Below, in pieces: positions 53,912 to 63,270 of a stretch of DNA of 64,000 nucleotides; within the stretch, counting starts at the first letter, position 1; each line of letters begins with the position of its first letter. Source of the stretch: Leucothrix pacifica (GTDB lineage: Bacteria > Pseudomonadota > Gammaproteobacteria > Thiotrichales > Thiotrichaceae); contig NZ_QGKM01000069.1 in assembly GCF_003172875.1 (NCBI RefSeq), positions 1 to 64,000 on the forward strand, in the 5' to 3' direction. The notes beneath the pieces were generated by a model, which saw nothing but the letters and a program-made list of their open reading frames with translations, ran no database searches and was not told where the DNA came from. Both the position numbers and the translations under genes were made by a program.

Positions 53912-54570
53912 TGCGTATTTTGATCATTGCACTGATTACTTTGAATATACTCTACTTTGTGGGTGTGTATTTATTTAGTGTGGCTTTTGATCGTCCGCCG
54001 CCATTGAAAGAACCTGGTATTCCGACGATTAAACTTCTCAGTATGAATGCCTCTGGTGGTGCCGGAAGTCCTTCTGCTAATCAATCAGCCATTTGTTTTA
54101 CGGTTGGTCCCTACAGCGTTGAAAAGACCGCACGCTTAGTGGCGAATAGAATCGCAGATGAAGGTTTTGCTGTTAAAATCTCACGCCAGCAGACTGACAG
54201 AATACAGAAATACTTAGTTTTCTTGCCACAGCTTGCCAGTCGTGAAGCGGCTGAGCAGGTAGTTGCTGATATCAAACAGAACCAGATACAGCAAAAGCAG
54301 ATTAAGCAGTACGAGATTATTGACTCCGGGCCGTATAAAAATGCTATCGCATTAGGCACATTTGATGATCTTGACCGGGCTCGCCGCCATGCTGAGTATG
54401 TGCGCTTCTTAGGATATGATGCACGCTATACTGAGCAAAGGCAGAGAGCTTATGTGTACTGGATTGGGTATGACGAGCCGTTTGGTGAATCCATACCCGT
54501 AGAGGCATGGAGTAAGCAAGTAGATCCAAAAGTCAGTGTGCAGAAACTTCCCGAAGCCTGCGAGTTTTAA
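53911..54570 (+). CDS. SPOR-domain membrane protein
   Basis: 219 residues. N-terminal membrane helix (RILIIALITLNILYFVGVYL) and a periplasmic SPOR-like region: AICFTVGPYSVEKTARLVAN (about 66-85), then DSGPYKNAIALGTFDDLDRA for a second half. It starts on the last base of the coaX stop (TAATG). Such genes often follow birA-coaX in gammaproteobacteria and bind peptidoglycan at the division site. Function is inferred from the domain. Confidence 0.78.
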   Translation: MRILIIALITLNILYFVGVYLFSVAFDRPPPLKEPGIPTIKLLSMNASGGAGSPSANQSAICFTVGPYSVEKTARLVANRIADEGFAVKISRQQTDRIQKYLVFLPQLASREAAEQVVADIKQNQIQQKQIKQYEIIDSGPYKNAIALGTFDDLDRARRHAEYVRFLGYDARYTEQRQRAYVYWIGYDEPFGESIPVEAWSKQVDPKVSVQKLPEACEF

Positions 54571-54572
54571 GT

Positions 54573-54944
54573 ATGAAATCCCTTCTATTGGTTGCGCATG
54601 GTAGCCGTCTGGTATCGTCAAATGATGCCATCAAGCAATTAACCTCTAAGCTCAGGAGTCGGCTGAATACGTCGGGTTTTGACGGAGTTGAATATGCGTT
54701 TCTTGAGCTTACGGAGCCGTCCATACCTGATGGTATCTCATCATTGGTTAAAGAGGGTGCTACTGAAGTCGTGATATTGCCGTACTTTCTGGCGCCCGGT
54801 ACACACGTGGTCGACGATGTTCCGGAGTTGATAGCGCAGGCTGAAAAAGATTATCCGAATGTTCAGTTCAGAGTAATGACTCACTTGGGGGCGGTAGATG
54901 GAATAATTGATTTGATTCTGAGTACTGCGGATGCTACAGCCTGA
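54573..54944 (+). CDS. CbiX/SirB-type chelatase-like protein
   Basis: 123 residues, a single CbiX domain. LLVAHGSRLVSSNDAI holds the metal-ligand histidine, and VVILPYFLAPGTHVVDDVPE the second (GTHVVDD). Members insert cobalt, nickel or iron into sirohydrochlorin-type rings. Short length fits the small homodimeric CbiX type. The substrate and metal cannot be read here. It is 2 bases after the SPOR gene. The 6S RNA lies downstream, antisense. Confidence 0.82.
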   Translation: MKSLLLVAHGSRLVSSNDAIKQLTSKLRSRLNTSGFDGVEYAFLELTEPSIPDGISSLVKEGATEVVILPYFLAPGTHVVDDVPELIAQAEKDYPNVQFRVMTHLGAVDGIIDLILSTADATA

Positions 54945-54971
54945 AATTGTCATGCTGTAGGATTTAACAAT

Positions 54972-55160
54972 AAGGATGAAAACCAAACCGCCGTTGTAGA
55001 CATTGACCTTGAACCAGCGGTTCAAGTGGGAACCACGAGAAAGGTATTAGGCGTACCGACAAGCGGTCATGCACACAGCCTTTCCACGCCTGTTCCCGGG
55101 TAAAGTAATTAGGCTCAAGGGATACCCGAATACTGACAAACAGCCCAGTAATCATCCGTT
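54972..55160 (-). ncRNA. ssrS: 6S RNA
   Basis: The minus strand of the 365-base gap between the CbiX and lexA genes reads like 6S RNA: CCCTTGAGCC near the 5' side, the GTGTGCATG stretch in the apical part, and CACTTGAACCGCTGGTTCAAGG then CAACGGCGG at the 3' side, matching the E. coli CCTGAGCC, GTGAGCATGC and CACCTTGAACCAAGGGTTCAAGG parts in the same order. Ends GGATGA (55152-55157) and TCATCC (54974-54979) pair to close the long hairpin. About 185 bases, as in E. coli. It binds the sigma-70 holoenzyme and represses transcription in stationary phase. Exact ends are estimated. Confidence 0.88.
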
Positions 55161-55165
55161 GGTAT

Positions 55166-55194
55166 AATATAGTCCAATTGATAGGGTTTGTTAA
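55166..55194 (-). promoter_or_regulatory. Sigma-70 promoter of 6S RNA
   Basis: On the minus strand TTAACA (55189-55194) and TATATT (55166-55171) are separated by 17 bases; the start falls just before the GGATGA closing stem of 6S RNA. Confidence 0.7.
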
Positions 55195-55251
55195 GTGTTG
55201 ACCGATAGAAACTAATATTTGCCTAAATCGTGTTCAGTTAATGAGAAGAGC

Positions 55252-55280
55252 TTGAAAGTTTCCATTTTGTTCGATATAAG
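55252..55280 (+). promoter_or_regulatory. Probable lexA promoter
   Basis: TTGAAA (55252-55257) and TATAAG (55275-55280), spacing 17, about 30 bases before the lexA start. I see no CTGT-N8-ACAG box in this region. Confidence 0.6.
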
Positions 55281-55309
55281 AGAGTAGGGGCAACTAAAAG
55301 GAAACAGGA

Positions 55310-55909
55310 ATGCTGACGAATAAACAAAATATGGTGCTAGGCGTGATTCGCGAGTTTATTCGCGAAAATCAACGTCAGCCAACATTAGAAGAAATTGGAT
55401 ATAAGTTAGGAATTGGTCGTAGTACGGTTCATAAGCATGTTCAGGCCTTGATCCGGGCTGGAAACTTATTTGAGTCGTCAGGTAAGTTCGCCTATGAATA
55501 TGTGGATGAAGATGATGAGTTAGGCAGTTTGCCATATCTGGGAAGAATTGCTGCGGGTAAGCCAATCGAAGCCATTATCGACCAGAAGCAGATTAATCTT
55601 GCACGCTTCTTTTGTGGTGCTGGTCGCTACGTGTTGAAGATCAGTGGTGACTCTATGATTGGTGCCGGTATCTTTGATGAAGACTATGTTGTGATCCGAA
55701 AACAAGAGACCGCCAGGCCGGGTACGATTGTAGTGGCATTGGTTGAGGGGCGAGAGGCAACACTCAAATATTATCACCCGCACTCGACAGGTGTTGTCGA
55801 GCTCAAACCTGCAAATAATCAGCTCAAAACGATGTATTACCCTGCTGATCAGGTTGAGATTCAAGGCGTCTTAATCGGTGTGTTTAGAGACTATCAGGCT
55901 GTTGCTTAG
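55310..55909 (+). CDS. lexA: LexA-type SOS repressor (S24 autopeptidase)
   Basis: 199 residues. N-terminal winged helix (TLEEIGYKLGIGRSTVHKHV), a cleavage site in LGRIAAGKPIEAI (Ala-Gly), and the serine-lysine dyad in SGDSMIGAGI and REATLKYYHP. RecA-stimulated self-cleavage would lift repression. The recognition helix differs from that of E. coli LexA, and no canonical CTGT-N8-ACAG box lies upstream, so its operator may be different. AAAGGAAACAGG is a strong ribosome binding site. A LexA paralog rather than the main SOS repressor cannot be excluded from this window. Confidence 0.88.
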   Translation: MLTNKQNMVLGVIREFIRENQRQPTLEEIGYKLGIGRSTVHKHVQALIRAGNLFESSGKFAYEYVDEDDELGSLPYLGRIAAGKPIEAIIDQKQINLARFFCGAGRYVLKISGDSMIGAGIFDEDYVVIRKQETARPGTIVVALVEGREATLKYYHPHSTGVVELKPANNQLKTMYYPADQVEIQGVLIGVFRDYQAVA

Positions 55910-56042
55910 CTATTAGGGCATTAATTTTTCTGTTAATGAATATTTAATGTCCTATTAATGTTCATATGAGATAGAACTATACACATCACCGCCCGATTTG
56001 GGCTACACTATTGCATTCGATATTACAGTTTGGGGACTGAAG

Positions 56043-57008
56043 ATGTTGTCGCGATATTTCAGTTTTACGCCTTCAGCGAAGTTAGCATCGCTGTCAATAG
56101 TCGTAGTCATCGGGCTCCTGCCTGTGGCAAATGCTAATAGCAATGTATTGTTAGATTCAACGGGTAAGCCTTTACCGAGTGACTTTGGTGCTTTACTCGA
56201 GCAGCTTGGGCAATCTTCGGATAGCAATAAGAGAAAAATTTTAGGGCTCGATCCAGCTCCTGCGGCTGTGTCTGCACCTCCCTCGGTTCAAACGTTGCCA
56301 ACACCATCTCCAAGTACAAAAGCACCTGAGGCTGCAGCTGATGAGGAGTCCGTGGTTGCCGAGGAAGAGAAGCCTGTCGAAAAGCCAAAGAACCCTGCCT
56401 TCTATAACCCAGAGTTAGCTCGCCGTCTCTACAATGCGTTGGATGTTGGTGATGCTGCACGCACTAAGTGGTTACTTAAGTCGGGTGCTGGCAATGTCTA
56501 TGTCACGGATACAAAAGATACAAGTCTGCGCTTGGCAATCAGAAAGCGCTGGGCATCGGTTGTTCGCGTACTTTTGGAACGAGACCCTGATCTTGAGCAA
56601 AAGCTGCCGGGGAATGTTAACTTGCTTCATGATGCAAGTGTACAGGGAGCGTATGATATCGCGAAAATGCTCATCGAGGCTGGCTTAGACCCTGAGGAAA
56701 AAACTGCAAAGAACTGGACTAATCTACACCTGGCTGCACGCTATGGTCATGTAGACATGGTTCGATATTATCTTTCTCTGGGCTTAGATCCGGATGCACG
56801 TAATTCAGAAGGAAATACGGCTCACTGGCTGGCTAGTCATCTAAAGCACTATCAAGTGGCAGGATATTTGTCGAGTCGCACGAATGTGACATCTCACCAA
56901 ATTTTCGATAACGGCAAGTCCAAAAGTAGTAAAAAAAGTAAGCGCAAGAAAAAGAGTATTAGTCAGGCTTTTTCACCAGCTCAACTCGAAGCGCTGAAGA
57001 ATCTATAA
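56043..57008 (+). CDS. Exported ankyrin-repeat protein
   Basis: 321 residues from the ATG at 56043. Signal peptide to about residue 31 (PVANANSN). A linker rich in Ala, Pro and Glu (about 50-110) precedes at least three ankyrin repeats (TSLRLAIRKRWASVVRVLLE, NLLHDASVQGAYDIAKMLIE, TNLHLAARYGHVDMVRYYLS). The C-terminus is a basic Lys/Ser tail (KSSKKSKRKKKSISQAF). Periplasmic protein-protein scaffold is inferred; partner unknown. The terminator at 57035-57067 follows. Confidence 0.83.
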   Translation: MLSRYFSFTPSAKLASLSIVVVIGLLPVANANSNVLLDSTGKPLPSDFGALLEQLGQSSDSNKRKILGLDPAPAAVSAPPSVQTLPTPSPSTKAPEAAADEESVVAEEEKPVEKPKNPAFYNPELARRLYNALDVGDAARTKWLLKSGAGNVYVTDTKDTSLRLAIRKRWASVVRVLLERDPDLEQKLPGNVNLLHDASVQGAYDIAKMLIEAGLDPEEKTAKNWTNLHLAARYGHVDMVRYYLSLGLDPDARNSEGNTAHWLASHLKHYQVAGYLSSRTNVTSHQIFDNGKSKSSKKSKRKKKSISQAFSPAQLEALKNL

Positions 57009-57034
57009 AGTTCTATATATAACGCATTGAATAC

Positions 57035-57067
57035 GCCGACAAAATACTTAATACGTTTTTTGTCGGC
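57035..57067. terminator. Bidirectional terminator between ankyrin gene and coaD
   Basis: GCCGACAAAA (57035-57044) pairs with TTTTGTCGGC (57058-57067), with A-run and T-run on opposite sides. Works for both convergent genes. Confidence 0.9.
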
Positions 57068-57073
57068 AATAGT

Positions 57074-57601
<528 letters not shown>

Positions 57602-59731
57602 TCAGTGTGGTCTGGTTACGGCTAGCACTAAATCCAGTTCCTGAAGTTTTTTGGCAACATTCCGTAAATGTTCAGTGTCGAGAACTTCAATAACCAGGAA
57701 AAATGTTTTTGTATCGTTATCGCCGCTTATGTGCATTTCTTCTGTGTTAATTTCCAGGTTATGCAGCGTATTGCTAACACTAGAAAGTGCACCTACCCGA
57801 TTGCTGGCTTCAATAGATAGGGCCGCAGGGTAAGTTTGATCCTGATGTTTAGACCAGGAGATTTTCAAAGGTCGTGTATCGGATTTATCAAGGTTTTTGC
57901 AATCAGCGCGGTGTATGGCTAAGCCGTGACCTTTTTCAAGTTGTGCAACAATGATGTCACCGGGGATTGGGTAACAGCATGATTGTAACTCAACCGCTAA
58001 TCCCTCCGTACCTTTAATCGGAATGGGCTGGTCGGCATCATCCTCGCTGACTTTGAGTAGGCTGTCCTCGTCGACTAGCCGCCGTGCGAGTAATTTCGCG
58101 CAATGGTCGCCTTGTGCAATGTGGCTATAAAGATCGTCAGCATCTTTGAGTTTTAACGTGCTTAGGGTGCCTTTGAGTTGATCTGGTTGTATTGTGCTGA
58201 TATCAGCATGGTATGGCATCAGTGCTTCATTAAGCAGTTTCTTTCCTAATGCAATAAACTCACCATCTTTACGATTGTTTATCCAGTGTCTGATTGCCGC
58301 TCTGGCCTTACCTGTTGCGACGAAATTTAGCCAGTTAGGTTGTGGTCGTGCATTTTCGCCTTTGTAAATACGTACGGTCGCACCGTTCTTAAGTGGTGTG
58401 CTTAGTGGAGCTCTTCGATTGTCCACGACGGCATAAGAGCAGCTATTACCCAGATCGGTATGGATCTCATAGGCAAAGTCGATAGGCGTTGAACCTCTCG
58501 GCAGGGTGCGGATATCTCCTCGTGGCGTATAGACCTGAATATCCTGAAGAAACAGATCAGATGTGATGTCCTCCATGAACTCGGAAGGGCTACCATTCGC
58601 TTTGTTAATGTCAGCAACCTGCTTGATCCAGCGATCCAAATAGGTCTTCGAAAAGTCGGTTGCTGTCATTGAGTTGGGGTAGCGGAAGTGCGACGTCACA
58701 CCGTACTGAGAGACCTGATACATCTGCTTGGTTTGTATTTCAACCTTGAGTAGTTGACGCTCGTAGGTGATTAGCTCAGTTTGAAGTGCCTGATAGCCGT
58801 ATGCCTTACGCGCTGCTATGAAGTCCTTAAACTTGCCGGTTTTAGGGCTGTAGAGTTGATGTACTGCACCAAGCGCTAGATAGCACTCAGGTGTTTTGTC
58901 GACCAATACGCGAATCTCAATACCGTCAGACTCATTGCTCAGGTATTTGTTGGACTTAAACTTTTGTGCGTCCTCATAGATACGGTATAGATTCTTCTCC
59001 CACAAAAAAACCGAACTTTCGACTTGCTGGGAGCGTAGAGCTTCAGTGATGTCGTTTAGGATTCGGTCGTAGGTGGTTCTGTTATGGCTAATGTTGGCAG
59101 CAGCAGATTTACGTAGAATTTCATATCGCCAAGGATGTAGATGCATTAAGCACAGCGTTTGAAGTTCTTTGCGAAGCATGTTTATGCCCATTTTGCGGGC
59201 AAGAGGAGCATGTATCTGTAGTGTCTCGTTAGCAATACGACGCTTTTTCTCAGCAGGCATTGAGCCAAGTGTACGCATATTATGCAGACGGTCTGCTAGC
59301 TTTATAAGTACGACCCGGTAGTCCTGAGTCATTGCGATCATCATCTTCTGGAAGCTTGCTTCAGCAGCTTCTGTGCGAGATGTGAAGTGATTGCCTGCTA
59401 GCTTAGTAACGCCATCAACGAGTTCGGCAACAACTAGCCCGAAGTGCTCCGTGATGTATTCTTTGGAATATTCAGTGTCTTCTATGACGTCGTGGAGCAG
59501 GGCAGCACATAGCGTATCAACGTCCATGTGCAAGTCCGCAAGAATGCGGGCGACTTCCAGAGGATGGTGTATATAGAGTTCGCCAGACTTCCGGCGAACA
59601 TCTGCATGGGCTTTAGCGGCAAATTCGTAAGCGCTTTGCGTGGTTTCAATATCCTCAGGCGTTTGGTATCGCTGAACGATGCGATATAAATCTGTGGATA
59701 CGAAAGCCGGAGCTGCGCTAGCCGCAGTCAT
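57602..59731 (-). CDS. spoT: SpoT-type (p)ppGpp synthetase/hydrolase
   Basis: 709 residues. HD hydrolase domain intact: YIHHPLEVARILADLHMD, LLHDVIEDTEYS and KLADRLHNMRTL carry the manganese ligands. The synthetase domain is recognisable (KFKDFIAARKAYGYQALQTE, VEIQTKQMYQVSQYGVTSHF) but differs from the usual NGYQSLHT and E-x-Q-x-R-T patterns: His is replaced by Gln in GYQALQT and the Arg-Thr by Lys-Gln. TGS (IQVYTPRGDIRTLPRGSTPI), zinc-finger-like CCYPIPGDIIV and C-terminal ACT (YPAALSIEASNRVGALSSVS) follow. Likely a hydrolase-dominant SpoT. Downstream of rpoZ, the normal neighbour. Confidence 0.92.
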   Translation of the reverse strand: MTAASAAPAFVSTDLYRIVQRYQTPEDIETTQSAYEFAAKAHADVRRKSGELYIHHPLEVARILADLHMDVDTLCAALLHDVIEDTEYSKEYITEHFGLVVAELVDGVTKLAGNHFTSRTEAAEASFQKMMIAMTQDYRVVLIKLADRLHNMRTLGSMPAEKKRRIANETLQIHAPLARKMGINMLRKELQTLCLMHLHPWRYEILRKSAAANISHNRTTYDRILNDITEALRSQQVESSVFLWEKNLYRIYEDAQKFKSNKYLSNESDGIEIRVLVDKTPECYLALGAVHQLYSPKTGKFKDFIAARKAYGYQALQTELITYERQLLKVEIQTKQMYQVSQYGVTSHFRYPNSMTATDFSKTYLDRWIKQVADINKANGSPSEFMEDITSDLFLQDIQVYTPRGDIRTLPRGSTPIDFAYEIHTDLGNSCSYAVVDNRRAPLSTPLKNGATVRIYKGENARPQPNWLNFVATGKARAAIRHWINNRKDGEFIALGKKLLNEALMPYHADISTIQPDQLKGTLSTLKLKDADDLYSHIAQGDHCAKLLARRLVDEDSLLKVSEDDADQPIPIKGTEGLAVELQSCCYPIPGDIIVAQLEKGHGLAIHRADCKNLDKSDTRPLKISWSKHQDQTYPAALSIEASNRVGALSSVSNTLHNLEINTEEMHISGDNDTKTFFLVIEVLDTEHLRNVAKKLQELDLVLAVTRPH

Positions 59732-59735
59732 GGTA

Positions 59736-59984
59736 CTAAGCTTCGATGTTGATTTCGAACGCGTCTTGATGGCTCTGCTGTTCCAGCTCAGGATTTACCT
59801 GCGATTCAGCGGCTACATCATCTGCAATTTCGCGTAGAGCAATGACGGTTGGTTTGTCATTATCCCGCTCTACTAATGGCTCTGCACCATTGGCGATTGC
59901 GCGTGCGCGTTTCGATGCCTGAAGGACGAGTGCATAGTTGCTCTCTACGTGCTTTAGACAGTCTTCGACCGTAACTCTGGCCAT
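59736..59984 (-). CDS. rpoZ: RNA polymerase omega subunit
   Basis: 82 residues from the ATG at 59982-59984; an upstream in-frame TTG is less likely. Binds the beta-prime subunit and assists assembly, and forms part of a ppGpp site. [20 protein letters not shown] and [20 protein letters not shown] are typical. The spoT start lies 4 bases downstream, the classical rpoZ-spoT order. A TATAAT sequence on the minus strand at 60021-60026 may be its -10 element, though no good -35 is visible. Confidence 0.95.
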   Translation of the reverse strand: MARVTVEDCLKHVESNYALVLQASKRARAIANGAEPLVERDNDKPTVIALREIADDVAAESQVNPELEQQSHQDAFEINIEA

Positions 59985-60185
59985 ATTTAAACCCAACTAT
60001 TTTTATTGCAAGGGTTGTCAATTATAGACAGCTGTTAATTAATTGCTAGCCTAAAAATGCGCGATTGAATAAATCAAGGTATAAAATAGTGATTTACCGA
60101 AAACATTAGTTACTATGCTATCCTTCGGCGCGCCATATTGGGTCCGTGTGCCACAGAATTCTAACCTTACAGATAGGTAAAAGTG

Positions 60186-61298
60186 ATGAGTCGATACAGT
60201 CATGATGAGCAGTTTTTTCATGGAAAAGCCGAAAGTGTAGGTGTTTTGTTGGTAAATCTCGGAACACCAGATGAACCAACTACTCCGTCGGTCAGAAAAT
60301 ACCTTAAGCAGTTTTTATCTGACGGAAGGGTGGTGGAAATTCCACGCGTAATCTGGTGGTTTATCTTAAATGGCATCATTTTGCGTCGCCGTCCGGCCGC
60401 CAGTGCAAAACTTTATGCATCGGTCTGGACTGACGAGGGCTCACCATTACTCGTTCATAGTAAAAATATTCAACAATCATTGCAGCATGAAATGTCAGTT
60501 AGATTTAATGGGCCCGTTCATGTGGAACTTGCCATGCGTTATGGCAATCCATCGATTTTGGCCGGACTAAGAGCGCTGCGAGCGAAAGGTGCAAGAAGAT
60601 TATTAGTGCTGCCGCTGTATCCGCAATATTCAGCGACTACCACTGCAACAAGTTATGACGCAGTCAGTCAGGAAATGAAACGCTGGCGTTGGTTGCCGGA
60701 AATTCGTTTTATTAATCAATATCACGATAACCAACGATACATTGATGCATTAGCGCAAAGTATTGAGGCGCACTGGGCTAAACATGGCAAACAGGAAAAG
60801 CTAATGATGTCTTTTCATGGGTTGCCTAGGCGCAATCTTGAACTAGGCGACCCATACCATTGCCAATGTCATAAAACGGGGCGTCTGCTGGCAGAAAAGT
60901 TGGGCCTTAAAGAAGGGGAGTGGCTTGTCACATTCCAGTCACGATTTGGTCGGGCAGAATGGTTGAAGCCATACACAGACAAGACACTGGAAAAGTTAGC
61001 AGGAGAGGGTCTTAAGAGTATTGATGTGGTTTGTCCTGGTTTTCCGGCAGATTGTTTGGAGACGCTGGAGGAGATAGCTGTCGAAAACTGCGAGGTGTTT
61101 AAAGAGGCTGGAGGTGAGTCTTACCGTTATATTCCGGCTTTGAATAATGATCCGGAGCATGTGCAGGTGCTGGCAGATTTAATTCAGCAACATTCGCAAG
61201 GCTGGCCAGAGGTGAGTCCGGACTGGAGTGAGTTGGCAGATGAAGCACGTAACAAGCAAGCGCAGACACTGGCAAAGGCTAAAGGCGCTAAACTCTAA
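60186..61298 (+). CDS. hemH: Ferrochelatase
   Basis: 370 residues from the ATG at 60186; a GTG just before it is possible. Inserts ferrous iron into protoporphyrin IX, last step of heme synthesis, at the inner face of the membrane. GVLLVNLGTPDEPT is the N-terminal signature, MMSFHGLPRRNLELGDPYHC carries the metal-site histidine and the cysteine cluster region (HCQCHKTGRL), and VVCPGFPADCLETLEEIA ends the core with the conserved glutamate. Upstream 201 bases hold no other gene. Confidence 0.96.
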   Translation: MSRYSHDEQFFHGKAESVGVLLVNLGTPDEPTTPSVRKYLKQFLSDGRVVEIPRVIWWFILNGIILRRRPAASAKLYASVWTDEGSPLLVHSKNIQQSLQHEMSVRFNGPVHVELAMRYGNPSILAGLRALRAKGARRLLVLPLYPQYSATTTATSYDAVSQEMKRWRWLPEIRFINQYHDNQRYIDALAQSIEAHWAKHGKQEKLMMSFHGLPRRNLELGDPYHCQCHKTGRLLAEKLGLKEGEWLVTFQSRFGRAEWLKPYTDKTLEKLAGEGLKSIDVVCPGFPADCLETLEEIAVENCEVFKEAGGESYRYIPALNNDPEHVQVLADLIQQHSQGWPEVSPDWSELADEARNKQAQTLAKAKGAKL

Positions 61299-62249
61299 GT
61301 GTCGGTTGCGTCAGACAAAATAGTGAATCAGAAAGGCTTGCCATTCACCCGTGATCTACTTTACCCAAAGTATTGGTTGTCTTGGTTGGGCGTTGGAGTT
61401 GCCACTGTTTTGAGTGTGCTACCTCAGTCACTAAGGCATCGTTTGGGTGTTTCTATTGGTGAATACCTGTATAAAAACAGCCCTAAACGCCGTAAATACG
61501 CGGGAGCCAACCTTCGGCAAGTGTACCCTGAAGTTAGCGATGCGGCATTGAATGAAAAGGTTCGGCAGCATTTGCATTGGTATGGTAAGGGGTTGGTGGA
61601 TTACACCGTATTCTTTTTTGCTCCTAAGCGGCGGCTTAAAAAATTGGTCGGTATTAGCGGTGGTGACTCATTATTGAAAGCAGCTGAAAATGATAAGGCT
61701 ATCATTTTGTTGCTAACACATAGCGTTATGTTGGAATTTGCGGCGGTTGCTTTGTCGCTCGAAGACTTGCACAGTTTTGGTTCCTATAAAAAATCTAAGA
61801 ACCCGGTGTTGGATTGGATGATTGCGAGAAGTCGCTGTCGCTTTGTAGATTTTGTGGTGTCACGTGAGGATGGTTTGCGGCCTTTGGTCAAAGCGATACA
61901 GTCTAAAAAAGTGATGATCTTCTTGCCGGATGAGGATTTGGGGTTGGAGAATGGTGTATTTGCCCCGTTTTTTGGAAGGCAAAAAGCGACACTCACAACA
62001 CCGGCCCGACTTACTAAGTTGGGCAAAGCCGAGGTTTTCGCCGGTTTCGTGGCTTTTGATCAGGCTAGTAAAAGGTACAATTTACATGTGCAAAGCATGC
62101 CTGAGTCTTATCCGTGCGCCAATGCAGAAAAGGATGCCTCAGTAATGAACCAGGCATTTGAATCACTCATCGAACGCGAACCACTTCAATATATGTGGCT
62201 GATGCGTCTGTTTAAAACCACACAAGAGTCAGATCAGCCGCTCTATTAA
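61299..62249 (+). CDS. LpxL/HtrB-type lipid A acyltransferase
   Basis: 316 residues, GTG start immediately after the hemH stop (TAAGTG). Inner-membrane enzyme of the LpxL/LpxM family that adds a secondary acyl chain to lipid A precursors. The N-terminal helix YWLSWLGVGVATVLSVLPQS leads to the catalytic H-x4-E in LLLTHSVMLEFAAV and the later VMIFLPDEDLGLENGVFAPF segment. Which acyl chain (LpxL versus LpxM or LpxP) cannot be told. Translational coupling to hemH is suggested by the zero-base gap. Confidence 0.9.
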   Translation: MSVASDKIVNQKGLPFTRDLLYPKYWLSWLGVGVATVLSVLPQSLRHRLGVSIGEYLYKNSPKRRKYAGANLRQVYPEVSDAALNEKVRQHLHWYGKGLVDYTVFFFAPKRRLKKLVGISGGDSLLKAAENDKAIILLLTHSVMLEFAAVALSLEDLHSFGSYKKSKNPVLDWMIARSRCRFVDFVVSREDGLRPLVKAIQSKKVMIFLPDEDLGLENGVFAPFFGRQKATLTTPARLTKLGKAEVFAGFVAFDQASKRYNLHVQSMPESYPCANAEKDASVMNQAFESLIEREPLQYMWLMRLFKTTQESDQPLY

Positions 62250-62359
62250 TCTTACTGTCAGCCTCGTTGTTGTAAGTTGACTGCTGGGGTTGATGGGGAT
62301 ACCCTACTAGTTATATTCAAGACTTAAAATAAAAACAACAGTCAGTAGCGAGTCGGATT

Positions 62360-63247
62360 ATGTCCACGATTTTTTCAGATAAAGCCCAGAAGAACCCACT
62401 GTTCACGACGTTTCCTGTTGCGATCTTTTTGCATGGGGTATTGATTTTTGCCACAGGCTTTATGACTCCTGAGCCCAATGCAGTGAGAAAAAGTACGTTG
62501 CTGGATATCACCTTGGTGAATTCCCACTCTGACTTTGCGCCAAAGGATGCTGACTTTATTGCTGAGTCAAACCAGCAGGGCAGCGGTACGCTGGATAAAA
62601 AACAAAAGATCACCAGTCGTTCGGCCTCAGAAACACCCAATGACGAGAATGGTGATAAAACCTTCAGTAGCGAAGAGGCTGCTCCAACGGTTGTTCCGAA
62701 GCCTAAGCCTCAGGTGTTAACCACCAAAGGTAAGACCAGTAAGACGGTCAAAAAAGAGGTGCAGGAGGAAGAGGTTAAAGAGACTCGCGTTGTTAAAACA
62801 GAAGTGTCTGAAAAGGCAGAAAAGATCGCCATGCTAATGGCGGAAATGAATAAAGAAGAACAGAAATATGCCCGGCGCCCTCGTATTCACTTTGTGGATT
62901 CGATCAGTGCTAAGAGTGCAGTTGAGGCGCGTTATATTAAAGATTGGGCAAAGAAATTAGAGCGCATTGGTAATATCAACTTTCCTGATGAGGCGATTCG
63001 CTTAAGTTTGAGCGGGACATTGATCCTTAATGCAACACTTGACCGGGCGGGGCGTGTTGTTGAGATGCAGATTGATGTATCATCAGGTAGTAGGATATTG
63101 GACAAGGCTGCGCTGCGAATTGTGAAGTTAGCCGCACCGTATGAGCCATTACCGTCCGAAATCCGCAAAAAATACGATCGCCTTAACATCACTCGTTCAA
63201 TTGTATTTCATAAAGAGAATGGCAGGGCGGCTTTCTACACAAATTAA
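62360..63247 (+). CDS. TonB-like energy transducer
   Basis: 295 residues. N-terminal membrane helix (FPVAIFLHGVLIFATGFMTP, about 18-37), a long Lys/Glu/Pro-rich periplasmic linker (about 60-190) and a C-terminal TonB domain (YIKDWAKKLERIGNINFPDE, LSGTLILNATLDRAGRVVEM). Couples the proton-motive force to outer-membrane receptors, or serves a pole or pilus function as in the Pseudomonas tonB3 locus, which also lies next to yqgE. Not preceded by exbB/exbD here. 23 bases before yqgE. Confidence 0.88.
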   Translation: MSTIFSDKAQKNPLFTTFPVAIFLHGVLIFATGFMTPEPNAVRKSTLLDITLVNSHSDFAPKDADFIAESNQQGSGTLDKKQKITSRSASETPNDENGDKTFSSEEAAPTVVPKPKPQVLTTKGKTSKTVKKEVQEEEVKETRVVKTEVSEKAEKIAMLMAEMNKEEQKYARRPRIHFVDSISAKSAVEARYIKDWAKKLERIGNINFPDEAIRLSLSGTLILNATLDRAGRVVEMQIDVSSGSRILDKAALRIVKLAAPYEPLPSEIRKKYDRLNITRSIVFHKENGRAAFYTN

Positions 63248-63270
63248 CCTTGTGAGTGTCCTGACCTGAT

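Noticed and set aside
54964-55155. 63-codon open frame on the minus strand before lexA
   Set aside because: It lies inside the 6S RNA match, with conserved RNA segments and no protein-like pattern.
55200-55309. LexA box upstream of lexA
   Set aside because: No CTGT-N8-ACAG palindrome is present; GTTCGATATAAG is only a partial likeness to other boxes.
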